A stretch of 64,000 nt of DNA, from the NCBI GenBank assembly GCA_036350795.1, contig JAZBNV010000101.1:1-64000 (forward strand), given 5' to 3'. The translations under genes and the position numbers were made by a program. The first letter of the stretch is position 1. Every line of letters begins with the position of its first letter. The stretch comes from JAUVKT01 sp036350795 (GTDB lineage: Bacteria > Bacteroidota > Bacteroidia > Bacteroidales > VadinHA17). Below, in pieces: positions 9,776 through 18,262 of this stretch. The notes under the pieces are model-generated. The model ran no database searches. It was given only the letters and a program-made list of their open reading frames with translations, and was not told where the DNA came from.

Positions 9776-9801
9776 TTTAATTAACTGTCTTATTAATTAA
9801 A
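9776..9801. repeat. Perfect AT-rich inverted repeat upstream of the nitroreductase gene
   Basis: TTTAATTAA (9776-9784), an 8-nt spacer, then TTAATTAAA (9793-9801) form a perfect 9-bp inverted repeat. Its near edge is 14 bp upstream of the ATG at 9762. It could be an operator for a dimeric repressor, but the arms contain only A and T, so chance is a real alternative. Confidence 0.35.
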
Positions 9802-9842
9802 CAAGGATGATATGGAAAAGTTTTGTATAAAAGGAATTCGGA

Positions 9843-12800
9843 CTATTTAGTATTAATCAGTATTTCATCAACGAAGACCCATGGTTTTTTTCCTGCTGCT
9901 CCATGCCAGTAGGGCATAGGCCCGTAGTTAAGAAGGTGAATTTTTAAGTACCTGTTATATTGAGGTTCAAAACTGATTTTATAACGTCTTACAAGTGGTC
10001 CTGTATGTTCTGTTAATACTTCCAGGTCTTTTTTTGCTACCTTACTGTAATCCGTATTATTGTCTGAAACAGAAAGCTCAATACCGGATGGGGGGAATAT
10101 CCATGATATTGTACCCGTAAGGCATCCTACCATTATATTGTTCAAACTGACTGCTTTGCCAAAATCAATTATTGCCACCATATCAGAACCATCAAAGGCG
10201 ATCCATTTACCATCACCGAAGTCTTCAGAGCCAAGCTCCCTGTCAAGAATCAAACCTGGTCTTCCCTCCCCGTAACCTTTCGGCTCTGTCTCCATAAGTA
10301 AGATAGGATAGCCTGGCTCCAGGTAAAGGCTGTCTGTGATATAGTACTCTTTTGAGAATTCGATACCAGGCTTAAGTCCCTCTGAATATGCCCTGGCCCT
10401 GAGGGTGCCTGATGAATTAATAATGATTTTATTATCGAAAACTGCTGCCCCTGTATCAGGGCTTGATCCGTCAAGTGTATAATGGATCTCCGAATCCCTG
10501 TTATTTGACTCAAGTATTATTACACGCCGACCCTCGCTTACATTGCTCCTGTCGCGTTCAAAAGGTGTAAATGTAGCTGTCGCACCTCCGAGCTCTCCCG
10601 GATCGAAGTTTGAGAATCCCGGAAGGTTTTCCGTATTTACTGCCCACGACTTTTTTGGTTTTGCAGACATTCTAAACTTCAGGATACCACCCTTCATTAT
10701 TTCATCATGGGTAATATATGAGCTCTTAAGTTTTGTTCCGTTCAGCTTTACCCATTTAATATATTTATTTCTGGCACTCTGCTTAGCAGCCAGTACTACA
10801 AAACTATTGCCATTTGAAAGCCTGATTTGTGCCTTATCAAATAGCGGAGCACCTATAATATATTCTTCGTCGACCGGGCTTACCGGGTAGAACCCAAGGG
10901 AGCTGAATATATACCAGGCCGACATCTGCCCGAGATCATCATTGTTCACCAGGCCATCAACAGTTGGTTTATACATAGTTTCAAGCACCCTGCTCACCAG
11001 TTCCTGTGTTTTCCAGGGCTGGCCTGCATAATTATAAAGGTAGGCCATCTGGTGGGAGGGCTCGTCTCCATGCCCGTACTTGCCAATAAAACCGGAAATG
11101 TCGACATGCTGCGATCCACCTATTGCTGAGCTGTCTGAAACAACCCCGTCCAGCCACTCTGCATAGCCGGAATGTCCTCCATAAAGCTTAATCAGCTCTG
11201 GCATGGCATGGGGAGCATAACTGGAATATCCCCATATATTGCCTGAAATATAATGTGTTATCAGCTCGTCCCATACTGTCATATCTATTTCTTCCCACTC
11301 ACCTGTGCCTGACATTGGCCAGATATATGACTTCTCGCTGTTGAAGAGTCTTTTAAAGCCATAGGATCTGTTCCTGAATAACTCGTAGTCTTCTGTTCTG
11401 CCCAGTTTCCTGGCGACCATGGCAATAGCCCAGTCGTGGTAGCCATACTCTGTGGTTTTTGACACACTCTGTTTTATTTCTGCCGGCACAAAACCTGTTT
11501 GTATATATTCAGCTATGCCGCTGACTCCGCTGTTCGGGCTTACCTTGTCTGCATTGAATGCAGCTGCCCTCATGGCATTATATGCTTTTTCAATATCAAT
11601 TCCCGGCAGATCTTTGACTATCGCTTCAGCCATTACCGATGCAGGTGAGTAACCAAGCATGCAGACATTATCATGTCCGCAAAGCTCCCATACAGGTAGC
11701 TCCACACCGGACTGGCTGTGCCTGCTGGCCAGTGAGTTTACAAATTCAGCATTGCGGCTGTGCTCAATTAGTGTAAACAGGGGGTGTAGAGCCCTGTATG
11801 TATCCCATGTCGAGTATCTTGAATATTGTGGTATATCCGAATTATATATTTTACCTTCCACAAAATACTTACCATCTGTGTCGGAGATAATATTTGGCGA
11901 CTGGAAGGCATGGTAGACCGCCGTGTAGAAGTTTTTAAGATAATCCTCGTTATCCGATTTCACCTCGATCCGTTTAAGCACATTATTCCAGGTTTCATAT
12001 GCCTTTTCCCTTGCATCATAGAATTCCAGGCCGGCTGCTTCTGTTTCCAGGTTGAGCTTTGCTCCCTGGTAGCTCACAAAGGATAATCCTACCTTTACAC
12101 TAACAACAAGAACAGAATCGCAGTCATATACAACATAGGCCTTTGTCTCAACCGACCTCGCTTTTTCAGTCCCTGCGGCTCTGCCATCTGCTATAATACC
12201 CTTTGAGCTGAAAGGTTCAGAAAATACTGCATGGAAGTATACTTTTCTCAAACCGGCCTCACCGTCTGAATATTTATATCCCCTTATCTCAGAATCTCCC
12301 ACAAATTCAATTTCAGTTTCATAGAGCGATTCCATAATCCGGTGCGTAGGATCGATAATTATATTTGCAGGTCCCTTATTTAAAAATGTATACCTGTGGA
12401 ATCCAACCCTGTCAGTGCAGGTAAGTTCCACATCGATATTATAATCATCGAGGTGAACTGCATAATAGCCGGGTAAGGCAGTTTCATGATCGTGAGAAAA
12501 CCTGGAGCGGTATCCTGATTCAGGATCTTCTTCAGAGCCTGGTTCAGTTAAAATCTTTCCGCTGCCTGGCATAAAAAGTATATCCCCCAGGCCGGCAAGT
12601 CCGGGACCGCTGATATGATTATGGGCAAAACCCTTTAGTATTGAATCCGAATAATGATATCCCGAGCACCAGTTCCAGTCTTTAAAATCATTGCTCGGGC
12701 TTAACTGGATCATTCCGAAGGGAATGGTTGCACCGGGGAATGTGTGACCTATTCCTCCGGTACCAATCATTGGATTAACATAATCAATAGCCTGCAAACC

Positions 12801-12881
12801 ATGATCGGGCTGTCGGCATGATCCAAGGAATGCTGCAGCTGCTGCAAAAAGCAGCAGGGAATATATTATATGTTTAAACAT
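9843..12881 (-). CDS. GH92 family alpha-mannosidase lipoprotein with C-terminal chitobiase-like and discoidin-like domains
   Basis: The protein has 1012 residues. It has a lipoprotein signal peptide (lipobox LGSC, Cys22). The GH92 N-terminal beta domain starts with YVNPMIGTGGIGHTFPGA and contains GFAHNHISGPG. The (alpha/alpha)6 domain carries the family catalytic signatures GDEPSHQ (Glu607, predicted acid) and NNDDLGQMSAWY (Asp648/649, predicted base). From about 790 a chitobiase-C-like domain (SEIHYTLDGSSPD) is followed by a ~150-residue discoidin/F5-8C-like domain that probably binds carbohydrate. GH92 enzymes are calcium-dependent exo-alpha-mannosidases acting on N-glycans or yeast mannan. 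The protein is probably tethered at the outer membrane. Linkage specificity is not readable. Confidence 0.95.
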   Translation of the reverse strand: MFKHIIYSLLLFAAAAAFLGSCRQPDHGLQAIDYVNPMIGTGGIGHTFPGATIPFGMIQLSPSNDFKDWNWCSGYHYSDSILKGFAHNHISGPGLAGLGDILFMPGSGKILTEPGSEEDPESGYRSRFSHDHETALPGYYAVHLDDYNIDVELTCTDRVGFHRYTFLNKGPANIIIDPTHRIMESLYETEIEFVGDSEIRGYKYSDGEAGLRKVYFHAVFSEPFSSKGIIADGRAAGTEKARSVETKAYVVYDCDSVLVVSVKVGLSFVSYQGAKLNLETEAAGLEFYDAREKAYETWNNVLKRIEVKSDNEDYLKNFYTAVYHAFQSPNIISDTDGKYFVEGKIYNSDIPQYSRYSTWDTYRALHPLFTLIEHSRNAEFVNSLASRHSQSGVELPVWELCGHDNVCMLGYSPASVMAEAIVKDLPGIDIEKAYNAMRAAAFNADKVSPNSGVSGIAEYIQTGFVPAEIKQSVSKTTEYGYHDWAIAMVARKLGRTEDYELFRNRSYGFKRLFNSEKSYIWPMSGTGEWEEIDMTVWDELITHYISGNIWGYSSYAPHAMPELIKLYGGHSGYAEWLDGVVSDSSAIGGSQHVDISGFIGKYGHGDEPSHQMAYLYNYAGQPWKTQELVSRVLETMYKPTVDGLVNNDDLGQMSAWYIFSSLGFYPVSPVDEEYIIGAPLFDKAQIRLSNGNSFVVLAAKQSARNKYIKWVKLNGTKLKSSYITHDEIMKGGILKFRMSAKPKKSWAVNTENLPGFSNFDPGELGGATATFTPFERDRSNVSEGRRVIILESNNRDSEIHYTLDGSSPDTGAAVFDNKIIINSSGTLRARAYSEGLKPGIEFSKEYYITDSLYLEPGYPILLMETEPKGYGEGRPGLILDRELGSEDFGDGKWIAFDGSDMVAIIDFGKAVSLNNIMVGCLTGTISWIFPPSGIELSVSDNNTDYSKVAKKDLEVLTEHTGPLVRRYKISFEPQYNRYLKIHLLNYGPMPYWHGAAGKKPWVFVDEILINTK

Positions 12882-12918
12882 GTGGTAAGGTCTGTATATT
12901 TATTATATGTTTAATCAA

Positions 12919-12926
12919 CAAATATA
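12919..12926 (-). promoter_or_regulatory. Candidate -7 element of the GH92 gene
   Basis: Minus-strand TATATTTG is an exact match to TAnnTTTG and would give a leader of about 30 nt to the ATG at 12881. No TTTG lies at the expected 19-21 nt upstream, so support is partial. Confidence 0.35.
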
Positions 12927-13010
12927 ATATACACCTGCCCTTAATAAATTTTTAAGGGGATTAATTACAGGTATTTGATTTTCCGTAAGCAGGGCAAGGC
13001 CGGTCCCGTA

Positions 13011-13259
13011 TTAATCATTCCTGGGATTAGCCTTTTTAACAACAATATTCCTGCCGTTCATTTCTTTTTCATTCAGGCTCTCAATAGCTTTAATTGCTTC
13101 TTCTTCCACTGGCATCTCAACAAAACCGTAACCTTTCGACCTGTCTGAATAGCGGTCAGTAATTATTTTAACTGATTCAACTTCTCCAAAATCTTCAAAG
13201 AGTTTCTTTAACTCCTCTTCTTTTGTCTGGAATGAAAGATTTGCTACAAATATATTCAT
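13011..13259 (-). CDS. Small RRM-domain RNA-binding protein
   Basis: The start is placed at the ATG at 13259, where the RRM fold begins (MNIFVANLSF). The upstream frame would add 22 unrelated residues across a G-run. The 82-residue product is a single RRM with RNP2 IFVANL and RNP1 KGYGFVEM, ending shortly after the fold (KKANPRND). Bacteroidota carry several such proteins, and one in Bacteroides (RbpB) has been described as a global post-transcriptional regulator. This protein probably binds single-stranded RNA. It resembles the second RRM gene at 21428 (shared VESVKIITD), so the two are paralogues. The leader holds a run of nine G on the coding strand and an 8-bp inverted repeat. Confidence 0.93.
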   Translation of the reverse strand: MNIFVANLSFQTKEEELKKLFEDFGEVESVKIITDRYSDRSKGYGFVEMPVEEEAIKAIESLNEKEMNGRNIVVKKANPRND

Positions 13260-13275
13260 GTTAATATTGATTATG

Positions 13276-13320
13276 CGGAAAAAGCCCCCCCCCGGGATAT
13301 GGCCAGAGATTATTTTTCCG
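13276..13320 (-). repeat. G9 homopolymer tract inside an inverted repeat in the RRM gene leader
   Basis: On the plus strand nine consecutive C occupy 13285-13293, followed by GGG. The tract is flanked by CGGAAAAA (13276-13283) and its exact complement TTTTTCCG (13313-13320). On the gene's strand this is a G9 run about 26-34 nt before the start codon, in a potential stem. Such tracts can change length by slipped-strand mispairing. No promoter could be placed confidently in the rest of the 249-bp divergent gap to 13509. Confidence 0.6.
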
Positions 13321-13508
13321 GACATTATTCTTAGTAAAGTTAAAAAATATTGAACAAAAGATCAATTTTTTTTTGACCTGGGACCTGCATCTTATGGGCA
13401 TCAGGGAGCAGGGTATAAAATATATGTTTAAATAAAAGAATAAATAATTAAACAATATGCTTACCTATACTGTTTAACATTCAAAATATAAACTTAAACA
13501 AAGCGATC

Positions 13509-16046
13509 ATGAAAAAACTTAATCTGGTTATAACAGGTGTTCTTATTAGCGCAGCTTTGATTTTCACAGCTTGCGAAAAAGATGAAGAAGATCCTAAAAC
13601 CATTGTTGACATAGCAGTTGAAAATGGTTATAATGTTCTGGCTGCGGCTCTTACAAACGCAGGTCTTGTTGACGATCTCGAAGGTGTAGGACCCTTTACG
13701 GTTTTTGCGCCTACCGATGCTGCATTTAATGCTGCAGGTATTACCGCATCGAATGTTGGCCAGGTAGAAGGCCTGGAAAACATACTTAAATATCATGTGG
13801 TAGCAGGTAAACTTATGTCGGGCGACCTTAACAGTGGTGAACTGACAATGTTAAGTGGTGCTACAACTGATGTAGATGCCATGGCACTTACAGTAAACGG
13901 AATCAGCATAATATCGCCCTTCGATCTTGAAGGAAGTAATGGTGTAATTCATTCAATTAACGGAGTATTGATGCCTCCTAAGAATATTGTTCAAACCGCT
14001 ATTGATGCAGGTTACAATGTTCTTGCTGCCGGTCTGGTAGCTGCTGGTCTTGATGATGATCTGCAGGGACAGGGACCCTTTACTGTTTTTGCTCCAACAG
14101 ACGCAGCTTTCAACGCTGCAGGGATAACAGCAGAAAATATTGGCGATACTCCTGGTCTGGCTGAGATATTGCTTTACCATGTATTATCAGGAAATGTTAC
14201 TTCGGGCGATCTGACCACATCAGATGTAACAACTCTTAATTCACAGGATATATCTATTGATGCCGGTGCCTTAACAGTTAACGGTATTTCAATTGCTTCG
14301 CCTTATGATGTAGTAGCTACAAACGGTACTATTCATACCATAAATGGTGTATTAATACCTGCTTTTGACCTGGTTACATCGGCACAGTTTTATGGTTATA
14401 ACACACTGGCAGCTGCCGTGATAGAGGCTAACCTTGTTGATGCCCTTAAGGCTGCCGGACCTTTTACGGTATTTGCTCCAACAGATGCAGCTTTTGCAGC
14501 AGCCGGTATTACTGCCGCTAATGTAGATATGGTTGCAGACCTTGATAAAATTTTACTTTATCATGTAATATCAGGAAATATTACTTCCGGTGATCTGAGT
14601 ACAGGTGAGTTTGAAATGCTTTCGGGTAAGTATGCCTCTATTGATGCTTCTGCCTTAACTATCGACGGTGCATCAATCATAAATCCTTATGATGTAATGG
14701 CAACTAATGGTACTATACACACAATTGATGCAGTGATTCTTCCAGCAAAGAATATAGTTGAAACGGCTGCAGCAACAGCTGATCTTTCAATCCTTGTATC
14801 GCTGCTGGAGAAATATCCTGCTGTGGTTGATGCACTGAGTGATGAAACAGGTACATTCACAGTTTTTGCTCCTACCAATGCTGCATTTGCAGAGTTACTT
14901 GGAGTAATTGGACAAACTTCTGCTGATGACATCCCTGAAGACGTTCTTCTTTCAGTTCTTCAATACCATGTTCTTGCAAGCGAAGTGTATGCTGCAAATC
15001 TTAGTGATGGCTTAACTGCAACATCACTGAATGGTGAAGATATCATGGTAGCCGCAGCTGGTGATTCATTTACTATAAGTGGTGCAGCTATTAACACTGC
15101 CGATGTAATGACAAGTAATGGTGTTGTTCATATAATGGATAATGTTCTTGTTCCTCCTTCATCTGCTATGTTTGTAAATACTATAGTTGAGCCTGCATAT
15201 TTCAATAAGAACTTTACAACGCTTGTTGCAGCTGTTAAGGCAGCCAGCCCTGCAATACTTGATGCTCTTCTGGCAGCCGAAGGCTTTACTCTGTTTGCAC
15301 CCACAAATGATGCTTTTACAGCAGCAGGTATAAACGAACTGCCTGACCAGGCAACTCTTGATGCAGTTCTTACTTACCATCTTGTTCAGGGTGTAGTTAT
15401 GAGCAGCAGCTTACCTGCTACAACTGTTGCAGCACCTGCAGCGATAAGCACCTTTGGAGGATCTGATTTTTACCTGACTAATAAAGGTGACGGAGTATTT
15501 ATCAACGGAAATACACAGGTTACCGGTGTTGATATTGATCCTGAAGCCTCAGGTTCAAAAGCAGCTATAAGCAATGTGGTTCACGTAATTAACAGGACAC
15601 TTATACCCCCAAGCCAGGATATAGTTGCTATTGCAATTGCAGGTGGTTTTTCACAACTTGCTGCGGCTCTTACAGAGGCCGGACTGGTTAGTACCCTGCA
15701 GGGAGAAGGACCTTTTACAGTTTTCGCACCAACTAACGCTGCTTTCGATGCACTCTATGCAGCTCTTGGTAACTTACAGGGACCGGCAGAGGTTGACGAT
15801 GCACTTCTTGAAGCAGTTCTGCTATACCATGTACTTGGTTTAAGGGCATTCTCTACCGACCTTGAAGATCAGCTTATGCCGGCTACAGTGGGTGGAGCTC
15901 AGTTCACAATTAATGTAAGCGGATCAGGTGTATCAATCAGTGATGGCGGAAGCACCACAGATGCTAACGTAAGCGGAGTTAACATTCTGGGTACAAACGG
16001 AGTAATACATGTAATTGACAAGGTTTTACTTCCTCCGGCAAAATAG
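13509..16046 (+). CDS. Surface lipoprotein with six fasciclin (FAS1) domains
   Basis: The protein has 845 residues. A lipoprotein signal peptide (lipobox FTAC, Cys22) is followed by six FAS1 repeats of about 125-140 residues, starting near residues 31, 159, 288, 416, 555 and 697. Each carries the FAS1 hallmarks GPFTVFAPTDAAF (or a variant) and YHV, with an N(G/A)VIHxI(N/D)xVL-type ending. Repeats 1-3 and 6 are most alike; 4 and 5 are more diverged and longer. FAS1 domains mediate cell adhesion or binding to extracellular polymers; they have no known catalytic role. The gene appears monocistronic and ends in a terminator at 16061-16100. Domain assignment is confident; ligand unknown. Confidence 0.96.
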   Translation: MKKLNLVITGVLISAALIFTACEKDEEDPKTIVDIAVENGYNVLAAALTNAGLVDDLEGVGPFTVFAPTDAAFNAAGITASNVGQVEGLENILKYHVVAGKLMSGDLNSGELTMLSGATTDVDAMALTVNGISIISPFDLEGSNGVIHSINGVLMPPKNIVQTAIDAGYNVLAAGLVAAGLDDDLQGQGPFTVFAPTDAAFNAAGITAENIGDTPGLAEILLYHVLSGNVTSGDLTTSDVTTLNSQDISIDAGALTVNGISIASPYDVVATNGTIHTINGVLIPAFDLVTSAQFYGYNTLAAAVIEANLVDALKAAGPFTVFAPTDAAFAAAGITAANVDMVADLDKILLYHVISGNITSGDLSTGEFEMLSGKYASIDASALTIDGASIINPYDVMATNGTIHTIDAVILPAKNIVETAAATADLSILVSLLEKYPAVVDALSDETGTFTVFAPTNAAFAELLGVIGQTSADDIPEDVLLSVLQYHVLASEVYAANLSDGLTATSLNGEDIMVAAAGDSFTISGAAINTADVMTSNGVVHIMDNVLVPPSSAMFVNTIVEPAYFNKNFTTLVAAVKAASPAILDALLAAEGFTLFAPTNDAFTAAGINELPDQATLDAVLTYHLVQGVVMSSSLPATTVAAPAAISTFGGSDFYLTNKGDGVFINGNTQVTGVDIDPEASGSKAAISNVVHVINRTLIPPSQDIVAIAIAGGFSQLAAALTEAGLVSTLQGEGPFTVFAPTNAAFDALYAALGNLQGPAEVDDALLEAVLLYHVLGLRAFSTDLEDQLMPATVGGAQFTINVSGSGVSISDGGSTTDANVSGVNILGTNGVIHVIDKVLLPPAK

Positions 16047-16060
16047 TAGTTTAACAAAAC

Positions 16061-16100
16061 AGGAGGGCAGAGGCACATTAATACGTGCCCTGCTCTTTTT
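16061..16100 (+). terminator. Rho-independent terminator of the fasciclin gene
   Basis: GGCAC (16072-16076) and GTGCC (16085-16089) form the stem core. Flanking GAG/GCAG and CTGCTC pairing extends it with a bulge, and TTTTT follows at 16096-16100. It lies 15 bp after the stop codon. Confidence 0.75.
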
Positions 16101-16116
16101 GTTTAATAATATTTAA

Positions 16117-16124
16117 TATCTTTG
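16117..16124 (+). promoter_or_regulatory. Candidate -7 element of the MerR/B12 regulator gene
   Basis: TATCTTTG is an exact TAnnTTTG match 19 nt before the ATG at 16144. The nearest upstream TTTG (16098-16101, in the preceding terminator's T-tract) is only 15 nt away, shorter than usual, so the -33 assignment is uncertain. Confidence 0.4.
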
Positions 16125-16143
16125 AAACATAAATTAAGTAAGC

Positions 16144-17019
16144 ATGGCTGAATATACTATTAAAGACCTTGAGATGTTATCGGGAATACTGGCGCATACA
16201 CTGAGGATATGGGAAAAGAGGTATGGTATTATAAAGCCATCACGTACGGATACCAACAGGAGAAGATATGATGACAGCGATTTAAAGAAGATTATAAATG
16301 TTTCAATACTGAACCGTAATGGTTTAAAGATATCAAAGATTGCCTCACTTACTGACATAGAAATAAAGAAAGGGGTTGAAGATATTTCGAGGGATATCAG
16401 TAAATGGGAAACCCAGATTGATGCCCTTGTTGTAGCAATGCTGGAACTTGACGAAAAAACATTCAACGACCTACTATCACGTTTGATTGTAAGTACCGGC
16501 TTTGAAAACACTTTTACAAATATTGTTTTTCCTTTCCTGAAAAAAACAGGTGTGCTCTGGCAAACGGGCTCAGTTAATCCTGCCCAGGAGCATTTTATTT
16601 CAAATATTATTCGTCAGAAAATTATTTCTTCGATTGATGGTCAGAACCTTCCGGAAGTTGCCGGCGGTAAGAAAGTACTGATGTATCTGCCAGAGAAAGA
16701 ATTACACGAGATAGGTCTCCTTTATTACAGCTACCTGGCAAAGCAGAATGGTCATGAGGTGCTTTATCTCGGCCAGCTTACTCCTTTTGAATCTGTTGTA
16801 TATTCTGACAGAGTTTGGAATGCTGATATTATTGTGACCGGGACACTGTCATCATTGGGTGGGGCAGACAGTGATTATGTATCAAAAATATCAGAAGTAT
16901 TTAAAGAAAAGAAGGTAATACTTACCGGCCAGATGGCTGAGCTTGCTGCCGGACACAGAAGTACGAATATTTATACTGTAAAAAGCTCGGAGGAATTTCT
17001 AAGTATTCTGAATTCCTGA
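16144..17019 (+). CDS. MerR family regulator with cobalamin-binding domain, CarH/LitR-like photoreceptor
   Basis: The protein has 291 residues. The N-terminal MerR winged helix (YTIKDLEMLSGILAHTLRIWEKRYG, then R40-R41-Y42) precedes a four-helix cap and a B12-binding Rossmann domain. In the cap, W139 is followed nine residues later by E149-H150, the W-x9-EH signature of the adenosylcobalamin light sensor CarH. The Rossmann domain has E186-L-H188-E-I-G191, the ExHxxG cobalamin-ligand motif. In CarH, AdoCbl-bound tetramers repress target genes in the dark and light breaks them apart; that role here is inferred. No carotenoid, photolyase or other usual target gene is adjacent. A corrinoid adenosyltransferase gene is present at 59328. 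Confidence 0.9.
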   Translation: MAEYTIKDLEMLSGILAHTLRIWEKRYGIIKPSRTDTNRRRYDDSDLKKIINVSILNRNGLKISKIASLTDIEIKKGVEDISRDISKWETQIDALVVAMLELDEKTFNDLLSRLIVSTGFENTFTNIVFPFLKKTGVLWQTGSVNPAQEHFISNIIRQKIISSIDGQNLPEVAGGKKVLMYLPEKELHEIGLLYYSYLAKQNGHEVLYLGQLTPFESVVYSDRVWNADIIVTGTLSSLGGADSDYVSKISEVFKEKKVILTGQMAELAAGHRSTNIYTVKSSEEFLSILNS

Positions 17020-17033
17020 TTTATAATTAATTC

Positions 17034-18110
17034 TCAGAAGTTTATTTCCAGGGCCAGTTCCACTGTTCTCACCAGCTGCTCATTCTTCTTATTCTGATCA
17101 TAGTGTATCAGAACCTTGTTTTTAATAAAAGTATATGTTAGTCCTGAAATAAAAGTATCCTGTTCAACATCGCTTTCCTGGTGCGAAATGAATTTATCAT
17201 AGCGGGAGAACAGTGATAATCCTGTTTCCGGGATAAATATCTCAGCAAAAACTGAATAACCGTCATTCTTATATGAAAACCCGTCCTGGTCCATATAATC
17301 ATCGTCATAACTTCCTTTACCCGTATACCAGGTTCCCATCAGTTTGTGATACCTGCTCTGGGTCGACAGGTACAGGAGGTTTAAGCTGTAGTCGCCGTTA
17401 CTCAGCACAGTGTTAGTTTTTCCATACGAGAAACTATATGATAATTGTACACCAGGCACTAATTCGGGCAATGGTCTGAGTGTTAATCTGCCTTCAAGAA
17501 CCTTGTTGTTGTTTTTTTCAAGGGCGTGATATCCTCCTCCGTTAAAAACACCTATTGCGAAACTCCCAAGCCTGCCGGGGTAATCCTTACTTACATTTTC
17601 CTGGTAATCACGATCAATTTCACCACCCAGCAGACCCTCATAGGTAATTCCAAAATCGGCCGATGTTGTCAGGTTGTACCTGTCGGTAAACATCTTACCC
17701 TGAACACGATAACCGTTAAGTTTCTGCTCAAAGTCAAGCCAGGGCCTATGCACCATTCCGAACTCGAAATATGTATTCCTAAGTGCTTCAATATTTTTCA
17801 TATCCAGTTTGAGATAAAGATACTTTAACCTCATCTCAACATTTCCAATATCACTACCTTCCCTGTCTGTGGTAATGTCCTGGGTATAGCGCACCGACAG
17901 TACATCGCTGAGCTTTGTTTTAATAGTAAAATAGCCCCTTTTAAGGTTAAAGGAACTAATTTCTGCGTCAGTGTCATAGCTTAGTCCCAGGAACCACTGG
18001 CCTGATATGCTTGTGTTGGAGATTAAGGAATTGATGCTGCCGGCATTGTTCTGGGAATAGATTTTTGCTGCAAGCAGAAGAAAGGTAAGCAATAAAAGAT
18101 TTCTCCTCAT
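17034..18110 (-). CDS. Outer-membrane beta-barrel protein, porin-like
   Basis: The protein has 358 residues with a signal peptide (LLLLTFLLLAAKIYSQ) and alternating amphipathic strands throughout, ending in the aromatic outer-membrane signature ELALEINF. Strand pairs such as FNLKRGYFTIKTKLSDVLSVRYTQDIT resemble phosphate-selective porin O/P-type proteins common in Bacteroidota. It probably forms a passive or selective outer-membrane channel; the substrate is unknown. It is convergent with the MerR/B12 gene (15 bp between stops). It is the last of a minus-strand series with the VTT and acid phosphatase genes, but about 150 bp of upstream sequence contains its own candidate promoter. Confidence 0.75.
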   Translation of the reverse strand: MRRNLLLLTFLLLAAKIYSQNNAGSINSLISNTSISGQWFLGLSYDTDAEISSFNLKRGYFTIKTKLSDVLSVRYTQDITTDREGSDIGNVEMRLKYLYLKLDMKNIEALRNTYFEFGMVHRPWLDFEQKLNGYRVQGKMFTDRYNLTTSADFGITYEGLLGGEIDRDYQENVSKDYPGRLGSFAIGVFNGGGYHALEKNNNKVLEGRLTLRPLPELVPGVQLSYSFSYGKTNTVLSNGDYSLNLLYLSTQSRYHKLMGTWYTGKGSYDDDYMDQDGFSYKNDGYSVFAEIFIPETGLSLFSRYDKFISHQESDVEQDTFISGLTYTFIKNKVLIHYDQNKKNEQLVRTVELALEINF

Positions 18111-18184
18111 GTCAATAATATATATTACCGGCCAATTAAATGACCGATATGTTGATTTGCCGGCTCAAATGTAATAATATTGAC
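18111..18184. repeat. Long imperfect inverted repeat in the promoter region of the porin-like gene
   Basis: GTCAATAATATATATTAC followed by CGGC (left, from 18111) mirrors GCCGG (18159-18163) and GTAATAATATTGAC (18171-18184). The outer arms pair with small bulges and the CCGGC/GCCGG inner arms pair exactly. A minus-strand TACATTTG (18173-18166, exact TAnnTTTG) lies inside, so the structure overlaps a candidate promoter of the gene starting at 18110. Confidence 0.4.
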
Positions 18185-18262
18185 AAAAGATAAGCTTCTG
18201 TAAAATTAAGTTATTGTTAATTGTGTTTTATCTGATTGTTAACTTTTTCCCCCCGTGTCTGC

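Noticed and set aside
12938..12958. CCCTTAA/TTAAGGG hairpin after the first RRM gene considered as its terminator
   Set aside because: A 7-bp stem exists but no T-run follows on the minus strand.
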